This document shows, piece after piece, positions 56,101-63,540 of a DNA stretch of 64,000 nt (positions within the stretch are counted from its first letter, which is position 1; every line of letters starts with the position of its first letter). The translations under genes were made by a program, and so were the position numbers. This DNA is from Cohnella rhizosphaerae (GTDB lineage: Bacteria; Bacillota; Bacilli; Paenibacillales; Paenibacillaceae), in the NCBI RefSeq assembly GCF_029525575.1, contig NZ_JAPDIA010000008.1:1984001-2048000 (forward strand). The letters run 5' to 3'. The notes under the pieces were generated by a model. That model was not told the DNA's origin. It was given only the letters and a program-made list of their open reading frames with translations, and did no database searches.

Positions 56101-58312
56101 TCGAGCCGATCGCCTTGCCCTGACCGCGATTGCCGTGCGAATTCAAATACTTCGTTCTGTCATGGAAGGAAATGTCCATTTCCGGATACAGGTCCGCCGC
56201 CCGGTCGAGTACAATGGCCCCGGCGCGGGCATAATCCAGATCGCCCGTGAACAAATAGGCGTTGCGCAGCGTCGCCAGCGCGCCTTGCACCATGCTGGAG
56301 CCGTCGTACCAATCGAACCAGTGCATGTAATAGGCGATAAACGTATACCGGTTGCCGTTGTCGTCCACCCAGCCGAATCCGTCGTCGACTCCCCACGTCG
56401 GGCCTTTTTCCGGATACAGCGTGTTCACCAGCAAGCTGCGGTCCGCCAGCTCGGGCCGGAACACGCCGTGTTCGTCCAAACCGCTGTCGTAATAAGCGCC
56501 GAAGTCGTTGGTCGGGAATTTGTAGCCGCTGCTGGGATCGGTGATCTTCCACGGTTCGAGTACCGGATCGGCGCGATACGGGTAGTTGCCGTACGCATCG
56601 ATGGCCTTGCCCGTAACCGGGCTTCCCAGCGTCTGGTTCACCGCATAGCTGCGCGGCAGCGTCTGTCCGGCAACCGAATCCCACAAAAAGTCGAGTCCCT
56701 TGGATAAAAGCTTGTTCGCCCTCGCCACGGCACTGTCGCGCTCAGCGGCCGCCCAGTCGTAAAGCCCGATATTGTCTCTCGCCGCGTCGATCTTCGCTTC
56801 GGTGTAAATCGTCGAGCGGGTTTTTCGATTCGCAAGCGCCGTGGTCCTGCGGAACGTCGCGTCGTCGAAATAAACTTTTCCCGCCAGACCGTCGCCTGCG
56901 CCGAGCCGCAGAGTGATCATTTTCGCTCCGGCCGGCGCCGTACTGCTCACCGTGACCGGTTCCCATTGGTTGGTCAAGGTTCCTTGCTCCGCGTTTACCT
57001 GCAGCAGGGTGCCGCCGTCATCCCAATATTCGACCTGCAGCTCGCCCGCGCCCGACAAGGCATAGGCATCGACGGTCGCTTCGTAGGAAGCCCCGGCATC
57101 GACCAGTACCGGACTGCTGCGCAGTTTGATCGCGTTCGGATCTGCCGGACTGTCGATCAGCGCGCTGTAAACACTGCCGCTAACGGTAGCGTTCTCCGAG
57201 GTTACGGTCCCGCCGGAGGCGGTCCATGACGCCGGACTCCCGCTCGCCGTCACATCGAAAGAGCCATTGGGCAAGTTCGGCACCGGCTTGCCCAATTGCA
57301 TGCGGAACGCGGCGTCGTCGAAATAGGCGGTTCCCACGTTCGCGCCATGCAAATAGTAGCGAATCGTGACGTACACCGTGCCGGCCGGCGCCGTGCCGGT
57401 CACCTTGATTTGCTTCCATTGATCGAGTGTGCTGTTCAAGCCGGTCAAGTATGATACATAATGATCATTGGCGTCCATAAATTCGACGTACAGCTCGGAT
57501 ACGCCCTGCGTATTGTACGAAAAAACGGTCGCCTCGTACGCCTGCCCCGGCGAAGCGGCGATTTTGTTGCTTCGCAAACCGGTAGACGCCGTCGCGCTGT
57601 TGTCCGTGAGCTTGACGCTGTAAGTGCCTCCGTGCACCTTGTCCGTTGCCGGCGAGACGACGCTCGTCGTATTCAGAAGCGTCCAGTCTTTCGGCATGCC
57701 GTTTTCTATCGTTTCCATATTGCCGTTCTGCAGCGAGATTCCCAGCGGGATCAGGTTGAAGTTCGCGTCGTCAAAGTAGCTCGTGCCGACATTCGTCGCC
57801 AGGGAATATAGCCGCACGCTGGCGGTCGCCGCGGTGGCTGGCGCCTTTGCCTTGATGACCAGCTGGTTCCATTGGTTCAAGGTCGAGTTCGCTAGATAGT
57901 TGATCCCGACCAGCGTCTGGTTGGCGTCCCAGAACTCGATATACAGCATCGACTCTCCTTGGGTATTGTAGGAATAGGCCGTTGCCTCGTATTCCTTCGT
58001 CGGAATCACCGGCATTTTGTCGCTGCGTACCAATACCTGGGCGGTCGCGCTCGGATCGGTCAACTTGAGGCTGCGCGTTCCGCTATGTACCTGAGACGTA
58101 TCGGAGGCAACCGTCCCGTTCACGACGGTCCAATGATCCGGCAGGCCCGACGTCACATCCTCGAAACCGCCGTTGGCCAGTACAGGATCCGCGGCTTCGG
58201 CGACCTTTACGGGCAAAACCCATCGGGGCGTAAAACCGGTAACGACCAGCAGCACGACCAGCAAAACAGCCAATTGCCTTTTCCAACCTGCACCCACTCT
58301 GTTCGCCTTCAT
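53117..58312 (-). CDS. Secreted heparinase II/III-like polysaccharide lyase with three binding modules
   Basis: 1,731 residues without a break. Signal peptide 1-40 (cleavage near KVAEAA). Three repeats of about 145-150 residues start near 47, 197 and 349, each with an NGxFE-type opening and YFDDA close, as in the secreted protein at 1-1106. About 490-1350 form a heparinase II/III-type lyase: an alpha-barrel region, then a beta-sandwich domain with RNYGHGHYDTLN near 1182 and TVSHNTVVVDGR near 1226, family motifs with the catalytic-type His/Tyr. A C-terminal Ig-like stretch (YSMDGGATWLPY) follows. I prefer the ATG at 58312 to a GTG at 58318. It should depolymerise a uronic-acid polysaccharide outside the cell; exact substrate unknown. 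Confidence 0.85.
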   Translation of the reverse strand: MKANRVGAGWKRQLAVLLVVLLVVTGFTPRWVLPVKVAEAADPVLANGGFEDVTSGLPDHWTVVNGTVASDTSQVHSGTRSLKLTDPSATAQVLVRSDKMPVIPTKEYEATAYSYNTQGESMLYIEFWDANQTLVGINYLANSTLNQWNQLVIKAKAPATAATASVRLYSLATNVGTSYFDDANFNLIPLGISLQNGNMETIENGMPKDWTLLNTTSVVSPATDKVHGGTYSVKLTDNSATASTGLRSNKIAASPGQAYEATVFSYNTQGVSELYVEFMDANDHYVSYLTGLNSTLDQWKQIKVTGTAPAGTVYVTIRYYLHGANVGTAYFDDAAFRMQLGKPVPNLPNGSFDVTASGSPASWTASGGTVTSENATVSGSVYSALIDSPADPNAIKLRSSPVLVDAGASYEATVDAYALSGAGELQVEYWDDGGTLLQVNAEQGTLTNQWEPVTVSSTAPAGAKMITLRLGAGDGLAGKVYFDDATFRRTTALANRKTRSTIYTEAKIDAARDNIGLYDWAAAERDSAVARANKLLSKGLDFLWDSVAGQTLPRSYAVNQTLGSPVTGKAIDAYGNYPYRADPVLEPWKITDPSSGYKFPTNDFGAYYDSGLDEHGVFRPELADRSLLVNTLYPEKGPTWGVDDGFGWVDDNGNRYTFIAYYMHWFDWYDGSSMVQGALATLRNAYLFTGDLDYARAGAIVLDRAADLYPEMDISFHDRTKYLNSHGNRGQGKAIGSIWETYFIKDLISAYDAFYPMMDDPDLVDYLADKSETYGLTNPKSTGGDIRRNIEDGIIRQVYPAVQSAQIYGNDGMHQSALAMAAVVYDTLPETKDWIDFIFQTGGLLTNPYRITGGNILNSEVANVDRDGSGDEAAPGYNTGWLQNHRLTADVLEGYDLYSQADLYDNPKFKTMFDAYYPLLMSENYVANIGDTAYTGNPYTAPLRLNDMLKAYTAFGDPIYAQLAYYLSGNSTDNLHGDIFTANPQQVGEDIAEAIRNYGTLDLPSDNLSGYGFASLRDGKHILLDSVPSYSFPDMNVSASTEAYSLFPASGTLQLDANTSGKSISFTFDVAKTDEYDVNLLPFLAGSYGIYRISIDGTPVEDYDFYGTNNNQFVTLDRMTLTAGTHTISFANLGKNASSSNYKMGLRSLQLMNEASRNARDNLGDRENTLRDFWTYYGRNYGHGHYDTLNLGMHAFGLDLSPDLGYPEFADPLDMHRAQWVINTVSHNTVVVDGRKQAVQWDAEPKHFDDSEQVKLIDVEAPKVYPQTDLYKRTTAMIRVDEHNSYAVDFFRVKGGHDHYFSFHSADAAVATDGLNLVEQPTGTYAGPTVDYGVRVDDMAGSNYQGSGFHYLKNVSRDTSPSGPFSVDWNVKDTWNVFGQGAGAGTDVHLRLTMLGDVDDVALAKGVPPQNKPGNPATLPYLIAHRGGSNLVSLFTSVIEPYKEDRYVDEIETVPVKQAGVLVTDHSVEAVKITLTTGRVDYVINALDPTIAYTVDDKLKFTGFFGVYSEIDGKMTTSYLHDGAMLAPIADTVAPVTGAVTGTIEDFTQTLSGSNDITVSANLGGVNPSDLIGKTIVVENDGVRNATYRILGVTDLGSNLYKLDIGEKTLIRSYVDPSNFGAGFVYDIAEDAAFRIPLTHLDYAVRTTAAVTGDRDGVWYTEAVALSFTVDDKANAAVSTEYSMDGGATWLPYTAPVVVDGNGTHLIAYRSSDAAGYQEEARTLIIRIDHF

Positions 58313-58403
58313 CCTCACACATCCCTTCCAAGATTCGATTCCTCCATCTTCGCTTCGGGCGGGTCAGCCGACCGTCGATCGTTCGCATATCCGCTGCCCG
58401 TTT

Positions 58404-58545
58404 TCGGGTGCGCACCCCTTTCTAGTATTCTGGATCGCTCAATTAATGAAAATAGACCATTTTATACGATAGCTCTTTTTTGGCCCATTGGGCCGGATCG
58501 CAAGACCCAACGTTCCCGATCAATAAATGATTACCGCTTAAAAGT
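58404..58545 (-). promoter_or_regulatory. Regulatory module copy B (lyase gene)
   Basis: Minus strand: -35 TTTTCA (58447-58452), 17 bases, -10 AATACT (58424-58429), GGGTGCGCACCC just downstream. Upstream blocks CCAAAAAAGAGCTATCG and GCGGTAATCATTTATTGATC match copy A. Spacing of every block agrees within a base or two. This marks the lyase as co-regulated with the importer. Confidence 0.75.
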
Positions 58546-58695
58546 TGCCTATTGTGCGGCATCAGACCCTTCGTTAGACTTTTTAACGGTGCAAACAAGA
58601 GCCGGAATCGTCACGTAAGCTGCGCAATTCAGTCGATCAAGAAAAAGAATTCTATCCGTATTTTTCAATCAAATGGTGAAGGAGTTATCGGACTT

Positions 58696-59679
58696 ATGAC
58701 CTTTAATGCGGCGTTAATCGGAGCAGGAGCCATCGGCGCAGCGCATCTGGAGGCGATGGCCGCCATGGAGGGAATCGCGGCGGTCGCGTTGTCGGACGTC
58801 AGTCCCGAGCGGGGAGAACGAAGCGCGCAGCGCTTCGGCGTAAAAGCCTATGCCGATTATCGCGTCATGATCGACGAAGTTCGGCCGGAGATCGCGATTA
58901 TCGCGCTTCCCCATTTTCTGCACAAGGAAGCCTCGCTTTATTGCCTGGATCGAGGCTGCCACCTGCTGATCGAGAAGCCGATGGCGATCTCGGCAGTTGA
59001 ATGCGACGAAATCCTCGCTTCGGCCGAACGCAATGGGCGAATCGTGTTCGTCGGCCATACCCAGCAGTTTTTGGCGGCGAACTTGCTGGCTAAACAGTTG
59101 ATCCGATCGAAAGAATTGGGAAAGCTGATAATGATTAACGACGTCCGACACAGCCCTTATTTCACGCCGCAGCGGCCGGCCTGGTTTCTCGAGCCCGCCA
59201 AGTCCGGCGGCGGCATCGTCGCCAATCTCGGCGCACACGCCATCGACAAGATCCAATGGCTGACCGACAGTCGGATCGTAAACGTGCGTGCCGCATTAAG
59301 CTATGAAGCCGAAGGCTACCCCGACGTGGAAGGAAGCGCGGCGATCTTCCTTACGACATCCTCAGGCGTGCCGTGCACGGTAAATCTGTCCGGCTACGCC
59401 GGCGACACTCGCGAGGAAACCGAGCTGGTATTCACCTACGGCATGCTAAAAATCGTCAGCCACCGTTCGGTCTGGCTGTCGCAGGGCGGGCTGTATCGGG
59501 AAGCGACGCCGGACAACTCCGTCGACCCGTTCCGGCTGCAATTCGAGGACTTGCTCGCATGCATCCGCGACGGCGAACAGCCGTATTGCTCGGGAGCCTA
59601 CGGCCGCTCGGTCGTGCGCGTCATCGAAGCGGTGTACAAGTCGCAAAGATCCGGAGCGGAAATTGCCGTGCCGCAATAA
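58696..59679 (+). CDS. Gfo/Idh/MocA family oxidoreductase 4
   Basis: 327 residues. Rossmann motif AALIGAGAIGAAHLEAM, LLIEKPMAISAVEC and the C-terminal VANLGAHAIDKIQWL. The ATG lies 11 bases after AAGGAG. It is the only plus-strand member of the four paralogues and is divergent from the lyase. It probably works on a sugar released by the lyase, by context only. Confidence 0.87.
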   Translation: MTFNAALIGAGAIGAAHLEAMAAMEGIAAVALSDVSPERGERSAQRFGVKAYADYRVMIDEVRPEIAIIALPHFLHKEASLYCLDRGCHLLIEKPMAISAVECDEILASAERNGRIVFVGHTQQFLAANLLAKQLIRSKELGKLIMINDVRHSPYFTPQRPAWFLEPAKSGGGIVANLGAHAIDKIQWLTDSRIVNVRAALSYEAEGYPDVEGSAAIFLTTSSGVPCTVNLSGYAGDTREETELVFTYGMLKIVSHRSVWLSQGGLYREATPDNSVDPFRLQFEDLLACIRDGEQPYCSGAYGRSVVRVIEAVYKSQRSGAEIAVPQ

Positions 59680-59778
59680 CGGGCGGCTACGGCTCCATTC
59701 ACGAACGGGAGACTACAGCTCCATTCGCGCTCCGGCCAGCGCAGCGGCTTAGCAACACGCTGCATTTTCCGGGCATGC

Positions 59779-59822
59779 AAAAAAAGATCCTGAACGCCGT
59801 CTACGAAACGGATTCAAGATCT
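59779..59822 (-). terminator. Intrinsic terminator for the second tRNA-Leu
   Basis: Minus strand: AAGATCTTGAATCCGT pairs imperfectly with ACGGCGTTCAGGATCTT around a short loop, followed by a T-run. It starts 14 bases beyond the tRNA. Confidence 0.8.
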
Positions 59823-59835
59823 TGATGATCAGAAG

Positions 59836-59924
<89 letters not shown>

Positions 59925-60052
59925 AAATGCGTTTGTCTGGAACGATGTACGCTTGTCCGTTAACGGCGCTGCGCTTTATGTTCCGCAATCACGAGACTCA
60001 TAATAGCACGGGCCGGGAAACGAAGTCAAGCTTGTTCGCGAAGTTGTAATTT

Positions 60053-60325
60053 TCAGTCATTTGCGTCGTCCGGCTCGCCGATATCCTCGAGGTCAAATGG
60101 CGCTCCGTCGAGCGCAGGCGCCTGCCGGGGTTCCGAAGCAGGTCCGATCGCATAGCTGCGGCGCAGCTTGACGACGCGGCGATTCGGTCTCCGGATGAGC
60201 ACGTATTCGTCGTCCCACGCCACGACGATGCCCCGCACGTCGTTGATCTGGAGAATGTCCCGCACGACGCGAACTTTAATGCCTTCGACGCGGTATTGAT
60301 CGAGCTGCTCGTCACTGATAGCCAT
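60053..60325 (-). CDS. Conserved small protein of unknown function
   Basis: 90 residues, ATG 5 bases after AAGGAGG. The first 65 residues are a compact basic domain (EQLDQYRVEGIKVRVVRD, GIVVAWDDEYVLIRRPNRR) that looks like a small beta-barrel, and the tail is acidic (DLEDIGEPDDAND). The mix of RGIVVAWDD and RRPNRRVVKLRR suggests nucleic-acid or protein binding. I do not recognise a named family. Confidence 0.75.
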   Translation of the reverse strand: MAISDEQLDQYRVEGIKVRVVRDILQINDVRGIVVAWDDEYVLIRRPNRRVVKLRRSYAIGPASEPRQAPALDGAPFDLEDIGEPDDAND

Positions 60326-60357
60326 GGCGGCCTCCTTGTCCGTATGCATGAGAGATA

Positions 60358-60402
60358 CAAAAAAACAGGACCCGCACAAGACGGCCGTCTCGTCCGGGTC
60401 CT
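60358..60402 (-). terminator. Intrinsic terminator
   Basis: Minus strand: AGGACCCG (60395-60402) pairs with CGGGTCCT (60367-60374), with an inner GACGG/CCGTC pair, then a G and about eight T. It ends the gene at 60427. Confidence 0.88.
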
Positions 60403-60426
60403 CCTGCTATGCTACGCGGCAGCTGG

Positions 60427-60753
60427 TTAGCCGACATGCTCGCGCGATTCGTTTGTCTCGTACCAATAATCGAGCACCTTGCTCGACATGACGCGGCCGC
60501 GGACGTACTCTGCCTGGCGCTCGGTGAACTGCTCGGTCCAGGTGATCTCCAGCTCGTCGCACAGCTTCACGATCGTGAGCAGCTCCGACCAAGCGACGTA
60601 TCGCTTGTACCAGAAAAACTGCGGATGCTCGATCATATAAGGATACAGGTCGTCGAACTCCGTATGCTTGCAGTCGAGCGCGCGCTCGAAATGGATCTTG
60701 GCTTGCTCCAGCTTGTCGAAGAAAAACTGCTGCGACACATTCATGTCTCCCAT
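60427..60753 (-). CDS. Conserved protein of unknown function
   Basis: 108 residues, ATG about 9 bases after GGGAGG. Helical and acidic: QQFFFDKLEQAKIHFERAL then a Trp/Tyr-rich middle (HPQFFWYKRYVAWSELL) and ERQAEYVRGRVMSSKV. No signal peptide or membrane segment. I do not recognise it. Own terminator follows, so it is a separate unit or the end of one with xpt upstream. Confidence 0.75.
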   Translation of the reverse strand: MGDMNVSQQFFFDKLEQAKIHFERALDCKHTEFDDLYPYMIEHPQFFWYKRYVAWSELLTIVKLCDELEITWTEQFTERQAEYVRGRVMSSKVLDYWYETNESREHVG

Positions 60754-60862
60754 TTGCTGCTCGCCTCCCTCTGCACTTAGCCTTATTATAGAACAAATGT
60801 CAGCCCGACGGGAAGACCCCTCTTCAAGGTTGGGCTTGGGATTATATGACAATAATATTGGA

Positions 60863-61435
60863 CTAGTCTTCGAACGTTATGGCGTTATCTTCCAAAGAAG
60901 CGATTTTGACGAGCGACTCGACCTGATAGCCGAGCTCCCTCAGCGTCCTGCCGCCTGCCTGGAACGACTTCTCGAGGACGATCCCGATGCCCGCCACCTC
61001 GCTGCCCGCCTGCTCGAGAATCTTCAGCAGCCCCCTGGCCGCGTCGCCGTTGGCGATAATATCGTCGATGAACAGCACGCGGTCCTCGGCCTTGAGCAGA
61101 TGCCGCGAGACGAGCAGATCGGTGACGATGCCTTTGGTAAAGGATGGCACGCGCTCGCAGTAAGCGTCAGGCTCGTTCAGCAGCGTCTTCTTCCGCCGGG
61201 CGAATACGAGCGGCACGTTCAGGACGAGCGCGGTTGCGAAAGCGACGGGAATGCCGGACGATTCGATCGTCACCACCTTCGTGATGTCCCTTCCCTCGAA
61301 GCGGCGCGCGAACTCCTTGCCGAGCTCCATCGTCAGGCCCGGATCGACGCCGTGATTCAGCAGCGAGTCGAGCTTCAGGACGCCGGCGCTCACGACGGTC
61401 GCTTCCTCTAGAATCCGTTGTTTGAGTATCTCCAT
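60863..61435 (-). CDS. xpt: Xanthine phosphoribosyltransferase
   Basis: 190 residues, the family length. MEILKQRILEEATVVS at the start, ESSGIPVAFATA, and the PRPP-binding VLFIDDIIANGDA near 125. It converts xanthine and PRPP to XMP in purine salvage. The ATG lies after GGAGAG. No guanine riboswitch is evident upstream (61436-61650), unlike the B. subtilis xpt-pbuX operon, and no pbuX permease is adjacent. Confidence 0.9.
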   Translation of the reverse strand: MEILKQRILEEATVVSAGVLKLDSLLNHGVDPGLTMELGKEFARRFEGRDITKVVTIESSGIPVAFATALVLNVPLVFARRKKTLLNEPDAYCERVPSFTKGIVTDLLVSRHLLKAEDRVLFIDDIIANGDAARGLLKILEQAGSEVAGIGIVLEKSFQAGGRTLRELGYQVESLVKIASLEDNAITFED

Positions 61436-61656
61436 TACGATCTCTCCGTCCACTCTTTTCCGAATAAAATACCATATCCCCGCGCGTTCGCGCAACACCC
61501 GCCGGCGCGCCAGGATACCGGGACCTTGTACCCCTATCGTTCGCATACTGCAACTAAAGACCTGCGCGCATCCGCTCAAATCCGTTCGGACGAGCAACTT
61601 TATCGCCCTCCGGCGGGTCAAACTAAATATAGAAAAGAATGTAAGGCGGTGTTTTC

Positions 61657-62268
61657 ATGCATACAAGCCGATACAACGAGCGACGTTCGCTCCTCGGCGT
61701 ACTCGCGACCGGCATTCTTATTTTCTCCGCGGCATGCGGCAGCTCGCATAGCGTTCAACCGGAAGCATCGACGGCCTCCTCTTCCGCCGAAGTTTCCCGT
61801 GCATCCCCGACCCCGTCGCCCGAGGTGTCGATTCATGCGCTTGGCGACGATGCCGCGGGAACGCCCGAAACAGCCTACTCGCATGCGCCCAGGATCGGCG
61901 GCATCTCGCTCGGCATGACGCTGGCCGACGCCGAAGCCGAGATCGGCGGTCCGCCGAGCGACAGCTATTCGCTGCCGGACGCGGGACGCACGGTCGAGCT
62001 TCGCGAATACGGCGGATTGACGGTCGGCGTCGATACGTCCGGTCATGTCGTCTACGTAGAAATTTCGTCCGCGGCAATCGCTTCCGGGCTGCCGAACGTC
62101 GAAGTCGGCAGCTCGATCTCGGATGCCGCCCGCAGGCTGTCGCTGAAGGCGGTCCCTTCCTCGTCCTCGATGACCGCCGACGTCGAGGGCGGCATCCTCC
62201 GCCTGGATCTCGATCCCGTGTCGGACGAGGTCCTCACGATCAAGCTGATCGGCTCGGCGCTCGTCTGA
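61657..62268 (+). CDS. Lipoprotein with DUF4309/BamE-like domain
   Basis: 203 residues. Signal with lipobox LIFSAACGSS near 27, a Ser/Pro-rich linker (30-60), then a small domain with GGISLGMTLADAEAEIGGPP, the form of DUF4309 or SmpA/BamE-like folds, and a related second half (VEVGSSISDAARRLSL). Likely attached to the outer face of the membrane. Function unknown. Confidence 0.75.
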   Translation: MHTSRYNERRSLLGVLATGILIFSAACGSSHSVQPEASTASSSAEVSRASPTPSPEVSIHALGDDAAGTPETAYSHAPRIGGISLGMTLADAEAEIGGPPSDSYSLPDAGRTVELREYGGLTVGVDTSGHVVYVEISSAAIASGLPNVEVGSSISDAARRLSLKAVPSSSSMTADVEGGILRLDLDPVSDEVLTIKLIGSALV

Positions 62269-62357
62269 CCCTTCACAGGCTTGTCATGGCCAGTCCCGCT
62301 CGCTCATAGACTTCAGAGAAGGACAGTCATGGACGAGTCGGGGGAGGTCCGCCGAAG

Positions 62358-63426
62358 ATGAGGCGATGGGGCTTAAGCCTGCAAGTTGCATTCACGTTCA
62401 TCGGCACGGTCGTCGGCGCCGGGTTCGCGACCGGACGCGAAGTGCTGCAATTTTTTACGCGGTTCGGCAACTGGGCCGGCCCGATGATCCTCGTATCCAC
62501 CGCGCTGTTCGTCTGGCTCGGGGCCAAGATGATGCTGATGGCGGCCGCCATGCGCGCGAGATCGTACGAGGACCTGAACAAGCATTTGTTCGGGGCCAAG
62601 GCGGGCGCATGGATCAGCCATCTGATGCTGGTCGTGCTCCTGGGCGTCAACGCCGTCATGCTGGCCGGCGCCGGTTCGCTTTTTTCGGAGCATCTGAATC
62701 TGAACTACCAGCCCGGCCTCCTCCTTACGATGACGGCCTGCTTCGTCTTGCTGCGAAAAGGCATGAGCGCGATTCTCGCCATCAATACGCTGGTCGTGCC
62801 CGTCATGATCGTATTCACGGCCGTTCTTGTCGTCGAGACGCTGCGCGGTCCCGGCGCCGACCGCTGGATGACCCTGCCGATGGAATTGTCTCCCTGGGCG
62901 GCCATCCTGTCTCCCTTTTTTGTACGGCGCCTTCAACTTGTCCATGTCGCAGGCCGTGCTCGTGCCGCTCGGCGCGCGGATCGGAGACCCGGTCGTGCTG
63001 CGCAGAGGCGCCTGGATCGGCGGCATCGGCATCGGCGGCATGCTGCTGGCAGGCCACCTGGCGTTATCTTCGCGCATGCCCGGCATCGAGCAGTTCGACA
63101 TCCCGATGGGCGGCATCGCCAGAGAGATCGGACCGTGGATCCACTGGATTTTCGTGTTTCTGATTTTCATGGAAATTTTCACGACGCTCGTCGCGGACAT
63201 TTACGGTCTTTCCCTGCAACTGCAGGAACGCGTGAAAATACCGCTGAACGCCCTCGTCGTCCTCGTGCTGCTGCTGTGCTTCATGGCCGGCCAGTTCGGC
63301 TTCGGTCCGCTGCTGACGACGCTGTACCCGATCTTCGGCATGCTGAGCTTGGGATGGGTGATGCTCATGGGCAGGGACCGGGTGCGCCCCGTCCCGCCGT
63401 CCGTTCCGCCGGAAGGCTTTTCTTGA
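62358..63426 (+). CDS. YkvI-family membrane protein (one apparent frameshift)
   Basis: The restored protein has 355 residues with about ten membrane segments, related to the APC/BCCT-like YkvI family. Opening FTFIGTVVGAGFATGREVL contains the Gly-rich unwound helix typical of these carriers. A six-T run (62916-62921) breaks the middle; one base fewer gives LSPFLYGAFNLSMSQAV. Probable secondary transporter; substrate unknown. Confidence 0.85.
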
Positions 63427-63540
63427 GGCGCTTCGCCGGAGACGAATAGGCGGATCATGAAGTAAGGCGCTTCGCCCTAAAGAATAGTCAGATCATTGAG
63501 TAAGGCGCTTCGCCCGAAGGAATAGTCGGATCGTCAAGCG
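63426..63540. repeat. Three tandem repeats of 38-39 bases
   Basis: Units begin at 63426, 63465 and 63503, each starting AGGCGCTTCGCC and containing GAATAG followed by GATC. AGGCGCTTCGCC is itself a short hairpin (GGCG-CTT-CGCC). The array fills the gap between the convergent YkvI-like and YhaN-like genes and overlaps the stop of the latter. Confidence 0.8.

Noticed and set aside
53393..56707. Two long plus-strand open frames opposite the lyase
   Set aside because: Both are complementary to an uninterrupted 1,731-residue protein with signal peptide and family motifs.
61436..61650. Guanine riboswitch upstream of xpt
   Set aside because: Expected in Bacillus, but I see no paired helices with the conserved TATA/CCGAC-type core in this leader.
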